A DNA stretch of 64,000 bases from Larkinella punicea (GTDB taxonomy: Bacteria > Bacteroidota > Bacteroidia > Cytophagales > Spirosomataceae): positions 186,001 to 250,000 of the forward strand of contig NZ_QOWE01000011.1 in NCBI RefSeq assembly GCF_003334855.1, written 5' to 3'. Below the pieces are notes generated by a model that was not told the DNA's origin, made no database searches, and worked only from the letters and a program-made list of their open reading frames with translations. Below, in pieces: positions 18,591 through 27,549 of this stretch; the stretch's first letter is position 1; each line of letters begins with the position of its first letter. Made by a program: the position numbers and the translations under genes.

Positions 18591-19412
18591 ATGATTTCAG
18601 TACTCATACTTACCAAAAATGAAGAACAGGATCTGCCGTCCTGTTTAAAATCCGTTTCCTGGTGTGACGACATCCACGTTTTTGACTCCTTCAGTGAGGA
18701 TAAAACGGTGGAAATTGCACAGGCCGCCGGTGCCACCATCACCCAGCGTAAATTCGATAACTGGTCGGCCCACCAGAACTGGGGGCTGGCCAATATTCCT
18801 TTCAAACACCAGTGGGTGTTGTACATCGATGCGGATGAGCGGGTTTCCGAACAACTGAAAGAGGTACTTTTGACGTTTGTACCCGGCGCCGACGAGGTGG
18901 TTGCCTACGAAATTCAACGGCGCGATTTTGCCTGGAATGGCCGGTGGCTGAAACACGCGCAAATGTCGCCCTTCTACCTGCGGCTGTTTCGGCCCGACAA
19001 AATGCAGTACAAACGGCTGGTGAATCCGGTTTCGATTCCGGACGGAAAAGTTGCCCGGATCGGGGGATTTCTGGATCATTTTCCGTTCAGCAAAGGCTTC
19101 CGGTTCTGGTGGCAGCGGCATTTGGGGTATGCGGATATGGAAGCTGCCATGCGGATGGTAGATATGAACGCCGGTACGTCGTTTTCGCTTCAGAAGGCGG
19201 CTTTTAGCAAGGATTTCAGCGAGCGCCGGTATCACCAGAAAGGCATCTTCTACAAACTGCCCGGTCGCCCGCTCATCAAATGGTTTTATCTGGCGATCTG
19301 GCGTCGCGGATTTCTGGATGGTCACGCGGGGGTCACCTACGCCGTGTTGCAGGCGATCTACGAATACTTTATCATTTTAAAGACCAAAGAACTGCAAACG
19401 TCGCAGTCGTAA
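18591..19412 (+). CDS. Glycosyltransferase family 2 (GT-A fold, WaaE/KdtX-like)
   Basis: A 273-residue protein with the GT2 opening ISVLILTKNEEQDLPSCLKS, a nucleotide-binding FDSFSEDKT segment and the metal-binding DxD motif in YIDADERV (about 80-87). The C-terminal half holds RLFRPDKMQYKRLVNPV and HLGYADMEAA. It lacks clear membrane helices except a mildly hydrophobic C-terminus. It is placed between the WcaF-like and WcaI-like genes, with 28 and 33 base gaps, so it should be part of the same transcript. Predicted to be an inverting transferase in repeat-unit assembly; donor unknown. Confidence 0.9.
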   Translation: MISVLILTKNEEQDLPSCLKSVSWCDDIHVFDSFSEDKTVEIAQAAGATITQRKFDNWSAHQNWGLANIPFKHQWVLYIDADERVSEQLKEVLLTFVPGADEVVAYEIQRRDFAWNGRWLKHAQMSPFYLRLFRPDKMQYKRLVNPVSIPDGKVARIGGFLDHFPFSKGFRFWWQRHLGYADMEAAMRMVDMNAGTSFSLQKAAFSKDFSERRYHQKGIFYKLPGRPLIKWFYLAIWRRGFLDGHAGVTYAVLQAIYEYFIILKTKELQTSQS

Positions 19413-19445
19413 CGATCCGGTTTTGTCGGCTTATACGCTCTTTTC

Positions 19446-20786
19446 ATGAGAATACTCATTTACGGCATCAATTATTCACCCGAACTCATCGGAATTGGGA
19501 AATATACGGGCGAAATGGGCGCCTGGCTGGCTCAGCAGAATCAGGAGGTTGACGTCATTACCGCCATGCCCTACTATCCCGAATGGGCCGTTCAGGCGTC
19601 GCACAAGCGCAAGGGATGGCATACCGAGCGGATTGCGGGCGTACGCGTACACCGTTGCCCCTTGTATGTTCCGCGTGAGGTAACGGCCTTGAAGCGCATT
19701 CTGCACGAGTTTTCATTCGTACTCAGCAGCCTTTTTTTCTGGCTGCGGATCTTCTTTACGAAGCGTTACGATGTGGTGATCTGCGTGGCTCCCCCGTTTC
19801 ATCTGGGCCTGGTGCCAACGATTTACAGCCAGATCCGGCGCGTCCCGCTCTGGTGCCATATTCAGGACTTGCAGATCGATATGGCCAAAGAACTGGACAT
19901 GATCAAAAACCGCCATTTTCTACAAACCATGTTTCGGGTCGAATCCCATATTCTGAAGCAGAGCCGGGTTGTGTCGACCATCAGCGAGGGAATGGTGCGG
20001 AAAGTAGCCCTGAAAAAAGGGATTCAATCCGAGTGCGTTTTGTTTCCGAACTGGGTCGATGGGGCGTACATCAAACCCTTGCCACCAACGCAATCGCTGC
20101 GGGCCGAACTGGGCTTGCTGCCTTCGGACAAAGTCGTGCTCTATTCCGGAAATCTCGGCGAAAAACAGGGCCTGGAAATCATCATCCAGGCCGCCCGCGC
20201 CTTCGTGAGCCAACCCGATGTGAAGTTTTTGTTTTTCGGAACCGGTGGGGGACAGGGCAAACTGGAAACGCTCGTGCGGGAGTATGCCTTAACGAACGTG
20301 AAATTTTACCCCTTGCAGCCGTATGAAAAGTTGTCAGCCCTTTTGGCGACGGCTGATATTCACCTCGTATTGCAGAAAAAATCGGCTTCCGATTTAGTTC
20401 TGCCGTCAAAATTAACCGGAATTCTGGCCGCCGGCGGTTTCGCCCTGGTTTCTGCCGTTCCGGGAACGACTTTGCATGATGTCGTACAGCACCACCGCAT
20501 GGGCGTTCTGATTGAACCGGAATCGGCTGAAGCCCTGAAAGACGCCATCGACAAAGCCCTGCTTTCGGATTTGACGGCTTTTCGGCGCAATGCAAGAACC
20601 TACGCGGAAACGTACCTGAACAAGGAAAAGACATTGCGTGATTTTATGCGGGAGTTGCTCAAAATTGGCGATCCGTCCTGCAAGGCATCACCGGTTTTCC
20701 CGGAAACGGCACTTGCGGAAGACGTTTTTAAGGCGCGTTTTGCGAGCGAGGAAACGGATATAGAAAAGGAGGGAATTGCCCGATAA
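19446..20786 (+). CDS. WcaI-family glycosyltransferase
   Basis: A 446-residue GT-B protein with the diagnostic WcaI N-terminus, ILIYGINYSPELIGIGKYTG followed by VDVITAMPYYPEW. A hydrophobic patch near 85-105 (FVLSSLFFWLRIFF) probably attaches it to the membrane. The donor domain starts near 222 (KVVLYSGNLGEKQGLEIII). The usual E-x7-E is weak here (LVLQKKSASDLVLPSKL), as is normal for WcaI relatives. It is the last gene of the glycosyltransferase block, and only 80 bases separate it from the PKS/NRPS gene on the same strand. In colanic acid synthesis WcaI adds a glucose or fucose; that should not be carried over without testing. Confidence 0.9.
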   Translation: MRILIYGINYSPELIGIGKYTGEMGAWLAQQNQEVDVITAMPYYPEWAVQASHKRKGWHTERIAGVRVHRCPLYVPREVTALKRILHEFSFVLSSLFFWLRIFFTKRYDVVICVAPPFHLGLVPTIYSQIRRVPLWCHIQDLQIDMAKELDMIKNRHFLQTMFRVESHILKQSRVVSTISEGMVRKVALKKGIQSECVLFPNWVDGAYIKPLPPTQSLRAELGLLPSDKVVLYSGNLGEKQGLEIIIQAARAFVSQPDVKFLFFGTGGGQGKLETLVREYALTNVKFYPLQPYEKLSALLATADIHLVLQKKSASDLVLPSKLTGILAAGGFALVSAVPGTTLHDVVQHHRMGVLIEPESAEALKDAIDKALLSDLTAFRRNARTYAETYLNKEKTLRDFMRELLKIGDPSCKASPVFPETALAEDVFKARFASEETDIEKEGIAR

Positions 20787-20866
20787 GCCGGAAGCCATAC
20801 GCAGAAATCTGGTAAGTAATTGACAAATAATAGCCTGAGCATACACTTTCAACCGGTTTGATTAAC

Positions 20867-23800
20867 ATGGACGAGTTCTCAAAAATGAGTTTCGATTTGC
20901 ACAAAACCGTGGTCGCCTTGTTTGCCGGGCAGGTAAGAAAGTCGCCTGATCGGGTTGCCGTGCAGTTTGAGAACCGTCAGCTCAGTTACCGGGAACTGGA
21001 TGAAAAGTCGAATCAGTTAGCCGGTTTTTTACAAAAAAAAGGGGTAAAAGCAGAAACCCTGGTGCCGATCTGTGTCAGCCGTTCGCTGGAAATGGTGATC
21101 GGGATCATGGGCATTCTGAAAGCGGGTGGGGCCTACGTTCCCATCGACCCCGAATACCCGGCGGAACGCATTCAGTATCTGTTGTCCGATGTAGCGGCCC
21201 AACTGGTTGTGACGGATTCGGCTTCGGGTATGGTGCTGCCCAAACACAACCAGGAGGTTGAATCGATCTGTCTGACCACCGACTGGGGAACGATCGCGAA
21301 TGAACCGACGGAACCCATAAAAACCGCCCCATCGCCCGATCATCTGGCTTATGTGATCTACACCTCCGGCTCGACGGGCCAGCCGAAAGGGGTTTTGATC
21401 GAACACCGGAACCTGAGTAACTTCATCCAGAATCAATCGCAGGAGTTTGGTATTCAGGAAGATGACGCCATTCTGCAAACCAGCAACTATGCCTTCGATC
21501 CGTCGGTCGAACAGATTTTTCTGGCGCTCTGCAATGGCGCGAAACTGGTGCTGATCCGCAAAGAATCGCTGTTCAATCCCGATGAAGTGGTGCGCGTGAT
21601 TCGGGAGCAACGCATCACGCACTTACATTCAACGCCGAGTTTATTGCGATACATTCCCGCTGCGACCTACGGCAGTTTGAAAAGAGTTGTTGCCGCCGGT
21701 GAAATTTGCCCGCCCGATCTGGCCCAATCCTGGAGTTCGCTGGTCCGGTTCTATAACAAATACGGATCGACTGAAGCAACGATTAGTTCGATTCAATACC
21801 AGTATCCGGCGGAGGCCGAATTGGAAGTCGTGCCCATCGGCAAACCGATTGCCAATACGGAAATCTACATCGTTGGAGCCGATGGAAACCGGGTTCCCGT
21901 TGGTATTCCGGGCGAAATCTACATCGGTGGTGCGGGCGTGGCGCGCGGGTATCTCAATAACCGTACGCTGACAGCGGAGAAATTTAGTGCCAATCCGTTC
22001 AGTACCAGACCGGGGGAACGGATTTATAAAACCGGCGATACGGGCAAATACCGGGCCGATGGAACCATTGAGTTCATCGGTCGCATCGACGATCAGGTCA
22101 AAATCAGGGGGCATCGCATCGAGTTGAGTGAAATCGAAACCGTCCTCGGAGCGCATGAAGCGATTGAACAGTGCGCCGTCATGGTGCAGGACGACCGGAC
22201 GACCGAACGGCGATTAGTCGCTTACGTAGTGGTTAACGGCCAGATTACGAACGGGGCCATCCGCCAGTATCTGGCCAGCAAACTTCCCGAGTATATGCTG
22301 CCGTCCCTGTTCGTTCAAATGGCCTCCCTGCCATTGACGGCCAATGGCAAAGTGGATAAAAAAGCGTTGGTAAAACCGCGATTCGAACGGGCGTCATTTC
22401 CCGACGTTTATACGGCACCGGTTTCAACAATGGAGCGCCAGATCGAAACCGTATGGGCCGAACTCCTGCAACTGGATAAGGTGGGCAGGGATGATAACTT
22501 CTTCGAACTGGGCGGTAATTCGTTGCTGGCCATTTCGGCCGTAGCGGGTTTAAAAAGGCGATTTGGCTACACCGTCCCCATCACAAAACTCTATCAGCAG
22601 CCGACCATCAGGGCCCTTGCGGTTTTTCTGGGAACCGGGAACGTGAGTCAAAGCAAGACCCTGAAGCGCAAAGAAAAAGCAGCAACGCAGGACATTGCCG
22701 TGATCGGCATGGCGGGGCGGTTCCCCGGTGCCGATTCCATCGAAGCCCTCTGGACGCTTCTAAAAGAAGGAAAAGAAACGACTCACTTCTTCACCGAAGC
22801 AGAACTGGATTCGTCCATTTCCCCCCGATTACGGAACGACGCGGACTATGTCAAAGCCCGGGGCGTTATCAACAAACCCGAAGAATTCGATCCGGCCTTC
22901 TTCGGCATCAACCCCCGCCTGGCAGAATTGATGGACCCGCAACACCGCATCTTCCTGGAAATTGCCTGGGAAGCCCTGGAAATTGCGGGTTATATCCCTC
23001 AACAGTATGACGGTTCGATCGGCGTTTTCGGCGGCTGTCGCAACAACACCTATTACTACACCAACGTGCTGCCGCATACGGAGCTGGTGGAACGGGTTGG
23101 CAGTTTTCAGGTGATGACGGCCAACGATAAAGACTACATCGCCACCCGCACGGCGTATGCGCTGAACCTACGCGGCCCGGCCGTTACGGTGCAGTCGGCC
23201 TGTTCGACCTCGCTGCTGGCCATTGCCCAGGCTGTCGACAGCATCCGGAACGGGCAGTGCGATATGGCGCTGGCGGGGGGCGCGGCCATCGCCCAGCCGA
23301 TCAACAGCGGTTATCTGTACCAGGAAGGGGCCATGTTGAGCAACGACGGCCACTGCCGCCCGTTTAGTGCCGACGCACGGGGTACGGTTTTTAGCGATGG
23401 GGCAGGCATTGTGTTGCTGAAAGGGCTGGAAGACGCCCGGCGGGATGGCGACACCATTCTGGCGGTGATCAAAGGCGTTGGCATCAACAATGACGGGGGT
23501 GGCAAAGGCAGCTTCACCGCTCCGAATGCCGAAGGACAGGCGGGAGCCATTGCGATGGCGCTCCAGGATGCCCGCGTCGATCCGTCCACCATCGGGTATG
23601 TCGAAGCCCACGGAACCGCCACGCCAATTGGTGATCCCATCGAAATCGAGGGATTGAAAATGGCTTTTGGCGCACAAACCGCCACCCAGTTCTGCGCCAT
23701 CGGGTCCATCAAAAGCAACATGGGCCATTTGACCACGGCGGCCGGGGTGGCCGGTTTTATCAAAACCGTGTTGGCGCTGCGTCACAAACAAATTCCGTCA

Positions 23801-26800
23801 TCCATTCACTATAGCGCCCCCAACCCGGCGATCGATTTCGGCAACAGTCCGTTTTTCGTGAATACGGCCTTGACAGAATGGGCGCAAACGTCCGATCCCC
23901 GCCGGGCCGGTGTTAGCTCATTTGGCGTCGGTGGCACGAATGTCCACGTCGTTCTGGAAGAATATCCCACGGAAATACCGGTTGAAACCGCAGCCGAACC
24001 GGCAACGAAGAAACCGGTGCAGTTGATTACCTGGTCGGCCAAATCAATCGCCAGCCGGGATCTGTACGGGCCGATTCTGGCGAACCATCTGCAGCAAAAC
24101 CGCCACCTGAATCTGGCGGATGTAGCCTTCTCGCTGCAAACCACCCGGGCGGTTTTCCAGCACCGGCGGTTTGCGGTAGCGTCCACCACCGACGAACTGG
24201 CCGAAAAACTGCGGACCAGTTCGGGGTCTTCACACGAAGTAAAATCGCTCAAAGAAATACCGGGTGAGGTGGTTTTTATGTTTCCGGGTCAGGGTTCGCA
24301 ATACCTGAACATGGGGCGCGAACTCTACGAAAACGAAACCGTCTACCGGCAGGCCGTCGACGTATGTGCCGAAGCGTTGAACACGTATTTGGAAGTCGAC
24401 ATTCGGACGATCCTCTACCCGGAAGAAGTGAATGGCAAAGCCGAAGAGAAACTAAAAAATACGCGGTTTACCCAGCCTGCCCTGTTTGTAACCGAATATG
24501 CGTTGGCCAAACTGTGGATGAGTTGGGGCATTGAACCGTCGCTGCTGTGCGGACATAGCATTGGCGAGTTTGTGGCGGCTCATCTGGCGGGCGTTTTTTC
24601 GCTGGCCGATGCGTTGAAACTCGTTGCCGTTCGGGGTCGGCTGGTGAGCGAACTGCCCCGGGGAAGCATGTTATCGGTTCGAATGGAAGCCGATCAAATC
24701 GGAACCCTCATGCCTGAGCCGTTGTCGATTGCCGCCATCAACAGCCAAAAACTGTGCGTGGTGGCTGGTCACGACGAAGACATTGCGGCTTTTGCCAGCG
24801 TTCTGGACGGAAAAGGAATTCCGAACCGGGTGTTGCAGACGAGCCACGCCTTTCATTCGGTGATGATGGAACCCGTGGTGGCTTCGTTCCGAAAAATCGT
24901 TGACGAGGTGGTGCTGAACCCGCCCCAAAAGCGCATCGTCTCTACGGTGAGCGGCACATTGTTGACGGATGCGCAGGCGACTGACCCAGATTACTGGGCG
25001 AAACATTTACGCCTGACCGTGCGCTTTTCGGATGCCCTGGAGTCTGTTATTATTCTCAATCAACCGCTGCTGATCGAGGTCGGCCCCGGCAATGCCACGA
25101 CGACCTTTGCCCGTCAGCAGGCTGGTTCCCGACCGTCCACCATCATCACCAGTCTGGATAAAAAAGGCGCACAGTCGGAGTATGAATCCCTCCTGAAAGC
25201 TCTGGGGCAACTCTGGATCAGTGGCCTGGGACCCAATTGGAAAGCCTTTTATTCGAACCAAAACCGCGTGAAAGTCAGTCTGCCGGCTTACGCTTTTGAT
25301 AAAAAACGCTACTGGGTTGACCCCATTGCACCCCCGCTGCCAGTTGTCAATCCCCCGGACGGGTCGGCTTTTGCGATTTTGCCAATGGACGGCCCGGTTA
25401 CGAATACTACTATATCCCCCCCTATCGTGATGAGAAAAGACGTGTTGATCAATAAGGTCAAAGAAATGCTGGAAGAAGCCTCCGGCCTTGAAATGGAAGG
25501 CGTGCTGCCTGACCTGAGTTTTCTGGAAATGGGACTCGATTCGTTGCTGCTTACCCAGGTTTCCATCACCTTAAAGAGAGAATTTGGTCTGCCCATCACG
25601 TTCCGGCAACTGAATGAAGAATACGCCACGATCGACAGTCTGGTTGCGTATCTGGATCAGACGTTACCAGCGGAACACTACGCGCCAAAACCAGTTTCGC
25701 AGCCCATTCCGCAGCCGTTGGCTCCGTCACCGGCCCATCACGTTCCGGCAGCCGTCGCCGTCGGCACGAATGATACGGTTCTGGATTTAATGGCCCAGCA
25801 AGTGCAGATTCTGGCCAGACAGATTGCCATAATGCAGGGGAGTCAACCCGCGTCGCTGCCATCTCAGGCTGCTGTGCCCGCCATAACCAACCTGAACGGG
25901 AGTACATTGAAAGGTGAAGCGGTTGAGGCAAAAACGCCGGATTTGACGCCGGAAGAGGAAATTGAAATCAAAAAACCGTTTGGGGCCAGCGCCCGGATTG
26001 AGCGTCAGAGTACGGAATTAAGCCCGAAACAAAGGAATTTCCTGCAACAACTGATTAGTCGGTATAACCAGAAAACCGGCGGGAGTAAACACTACAACCA
26101 GGCGCACCGGGCCTACATGGCCGACCCGCGGGTGGTTTCGGGATTCAAACCGCTGACCAAAGAACTGGTCTATTCCATCGTGATCAATAAATCCCAGGGC
26201 AGTCGGTTGTGGGATGTTGATGGCAACGAATACATCGATATGCTCAACGGGTTTGGCTCCAACATGTTCGGCTACCAGCCCGAATTTGTGAAGAAGGCGT
26301 TGCACGAGCAGATCGAAAAGGGCTTTGAAATCGGCCCACAGCACGAACTGGCGGGCGAGGTGTGCCGGTTAATTTGCGACTTCACCGGTTTCGACCGGGC
26401 GGCTCTGTGCAGCACGGGTTCCGAAGCCGTACTGGGTGCCATGCGCGTGGCCCGGACGGTTACGGGACGCTCGCTGGTGGTGGCCTTCACCGGTTCCTAC
26501 CACGGCATTGTCGATGAAGTGATTGTTCGGGGGACCAAAAAACTGAAGTCGTTTCCGGCCGCACCGGGCATCATGCCCGAGGCCGTTCAGAACATGCTGA
26601 TACTGGACTACGGCACGGACGAAAGTCTGAGAATTATCCGGGAACGGGCGCACGAACTGGCGGCTGTGCTGGTGGAGCCGGTGCAGAGCCGTCGGCCGGA
26701 ATTCGTGCCGATCGACTTTCTGAAAGAAGTTCGGAACATCACCGCATCGTCGGGAACCGCGCTCATTTTCGATGAGGTCATCACCGGTTTTCGGATGCAT

Positions 26801-27526
26801 CCCGGTGGAACACAGGCGATGTTTGGCATCAAAGCCGATCTGGCTTCCTACGGAAAAGTGGTGGGCGGTGGCATTCCGATCGGGATCATTGCGGGTCATA
26901 AAGACTACATGGATGTGCTCGACGGTGGTTTCTGGCAATACGGCGACGCATCATTTCCCGAAAAAGGCGTAACCTATTTTGCCGGTACGTTTGTCCGGCA
27001 TCCCCTCGCCCTGGCTACGGCGAAGGCTTCGTTGCTGCACCTGCGGGACGTTGGGCCGGGTTTGCAAAAAGGATTGACCCACAAGGCCGAACGGATTGCG
27101 CGGGAGTTAAACGCCGAATTTGACCGCCATCAGATTCCGCTGTATGTAGCCCAGTTTGGCTCACTCTGGAAAATCAAGCCTAAAGAAGAAATACCGTATG
27201 GCGAGCTGCTGTTCGTGTTGATGCGCGAAAAAGGCATTCACATCTGGGACGGTTTTCCGTGTTTCATTACCGAAGCGCATACCGATGCCGAAATTGATCA
27301 GGTGCTGGCCGCGTTCCGGGAATGCATTCAGGAAATGATCGATGCGGATATTTTCAAATCCACTGCGCCGGTTCGTCAGCCGAAGGAAAACAAAGTGATG
27401 GCATCCGGCCACTACCACGAACCGCCCGTTCCGGAAGCCCGTTTGGGTCGCGATACGGACGGAAACCCCGCCTGGTTTATCGCCAATCCCGACAAACCCG
27501 GAACGTTTTTACAGATTAAATTATAA
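20867..27526 (+). CDS. Hybrid NRPS-PKS megasynthase: A-T-KS-AT-ACP-aminotransferase
   Basis: I use the ATG at 20867; a TTG three codons earlier is possible. The 2219-residue protein has, in order: adenylation domain (about 10-515; YTSGSTGQPKG at 165, RGHRIELSEIE); carrier with FELGGNS (Ser552); ketosynthase (about 609-1040) with Cys779, His915 and His954; acyltransferase (about 1135-1430) with GHSIGE (Ser1231) and the malonyl-type HAFH motif (1327-1330); ACP GLDS (Ser1559); and a class III PLP aminotransferase (about 1720-2155) with DEVITGFR and predicted Lys1997 in YGKVVGGG. There is no ketoreductase. It would load an amino acid, extend it with malonate and convert the beta-keto to a beta-amine, as the aminotransferase of mycosubtilin-type synthases does. 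The tail (NPAWFIANPDKPG) resembles a linker to a condensation domain, which is found at the start of the next protein. Confidence 0.95.
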   Translation: MDEFSKMSFDLHKTVVALFAGQVRKSPDRVAVQFENRQLSYRELDEKSNQLAGFLQKKGVKAETLVPICVSRSLEMVIGIMGILKAGGAYVPIDPEYPAERIQYLLSDVAAQLVVTDSASGMVLPKHNQEVESICLTTDWGTIANEPTEPIKTAPSPDHLAYVIYTSGSTGQPKGVLIEHRNLSNFIQNQSQEFGIQEDDAILQTSNYAFDPSVEQIFLALCNGAKLVLIRKESLFNPDEVVRVIREQRITHLHSTPSLLRYIPAATYGSLKRVVAAGEICPPDLAQSWSSLVRFYNKYGSTEATISSIQYQYPAEAELEVVPIGKPIANTEIYIVGADGNRVPVGIPGEIYIGGAGVARGYLNNRTLTAEKFSANPFSTRPGERIYKTGDTGKYRADGTIEFIGRIDDQVKIRGHRIELSEIETVLGAHEAIEQCAVMVQDDRTTERRLVAYVVVNGQITNGAIRQYLASKLPEYMLPSLFVQMASLPLTANGKVDKKALVKPRFERASFPDVYTAPVSTMERQIETVWAELLQLDKVGRDDNFFELGGNSLLAISAVAGLKRRFGYTVPITKLYQQPTIRALAVFLGTGNVSQSKTLKRKEKAATQDIAVIGMAGRFPGADSIEALWTLLKEGKETTHFFTEAELDSSISPRLRNDADYVKARGVINKPEEFDPAFFGINPRLAELMDPQHRIFLEIAWEALEIAGYIPQQYDGSIGVFGGCRNNTYYYTNVLPHTELVERVGSFQVMTANDKDYIATRTAYALNLRGPAVTVQSACSTSLLAIAQAVDSIRNGQCDMALAGGAAIAQPINSGYLYQEGAMLSNDGHCRPFSADARGTVFSDGAGIVLLKGLEDARRDGDTILAVIKGVGINNDGGGKGSFTAPNAEGQAGAIAMALQDARVDPSTIGYVEAHGTATPIGDPIEIEGLKMAFGAQTATQFCAIGSIKSNMGHLTTAAGVAGFIKTVLALRHKQIPSSIHYSAPNPAIDFGNSPFFVNTALTEWAQTSDPRRAGVSSFGVGGTNVHVVLEEYPTEIPVETAAEPATKKPVQLITWSAKSIASRDLYGPILANHLQQNRHLNLADVAFSLQTTRAVFQHRRFAVASTTDELAEKLRTSSGSSHEVKSLKEIPGEVVFMFPGQGSQYLNMGRELYENETVYRQAVDVCAEALNTYLEVDIRTILYPEEVNGKAEEKLKNTRFTQPALFVTEYALAKLWMSWGIEPSLLCGHSIGEFVAAHLAGVFSLADALKLVAVRGRLVSELPRGSMLSVRMEADQIGTLMPEPLSIAAINSQKLCVVAGHDEDIAAFASVLDGKGIPNRVLQTSHAFHSVMMEPVVASFRKIVDEVVLNPPQKRIVSTVSGTLLTDAQATDPDYWAKHLRLTVRFSDALESVIILNQPLLIEVGPGNATTTFARQQAGSRPSTIITSLDKKGAQSEYESLLKALGQLWISGLGPNWKAFYSNQNRVKVSLPAYAFDKKRYWVDPIAPPLPVVNPPDGSAFAILPMDGPVTNTTISPPIVMRKDVLINKVKEMLEEASGLEMEGVLPDLSFLEMGLDSLLLTQVSITLKREFGLPITFRQLNEEYATIDSLVAYLDQTLPAEHYAPKPVSQPIPQPLAPSPAHHVPAAVAVGTNDTVLDLMAQQVQILARQIAIMQGSQPASLPSQAAVPAITNLNGSTLKGEAVEAKTPDLTPEEEIEIKKPFGASARIERQSTELSPKQRNFLQQLISRYNQKTGGSKHYNQAHRAYMADPRVVSGFKPLTKELVYSIVINKSQGSRLWDVDGNEYIDMLNGFGSNMFGYQPEFVKKALHEQIEKGFEIGPQHELAGEVCRLICDFTGFDRAALCSTGSEAVLGAMRVARTVTGRSLVVAFTGSYHGIVDEVIVRGTKKLKSFPAAPGIMPEAVQNMLILDYGTDESLRIIRERAHELAAVLVEPVQSRRPEFVPIDFLKEVRNITASSGTALIFDEVITGFRMHPGGTQAMFGIKADLASYGKVVGGGIPIGIIAGHKDYMDVLDGGFWQYGDASFPEKGVTYFAGTFVRHPLALATAKASLLHLRDVGPGLQKGLTHKAERIARELNAEFDRHQIPLYVAQFGSLWKIKPKEEIPYGELLFVLMREKGIHIWDGFPCFITEAHTDAEIDQVLAAFRECIQEMIDADIFKSTAPVRQPKENKVMASGHYHEPPVPEARLGRDTDGNPAWFIANPDKPGTFLQIKL

Positions 27527-27549
27527 GGTACGCTAAACCAGCTTGTGTG

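Noticed and set aside
21359-22400. Beta-alanine as substrate of the first adenylation domain, suggested by panD
   Set aside because: The Asp that binds alpha-amino groups is kept at its usual place; beta-amino acid pockets usually shift it. Kept only as a remote option.
26035-27526. Aminotransferase part as a separate hemL gene
   Set aside because: The frame is continuous with the ACP and has no start; residues and position match fused synthase aminotransferases rather than haem biosynthesis.
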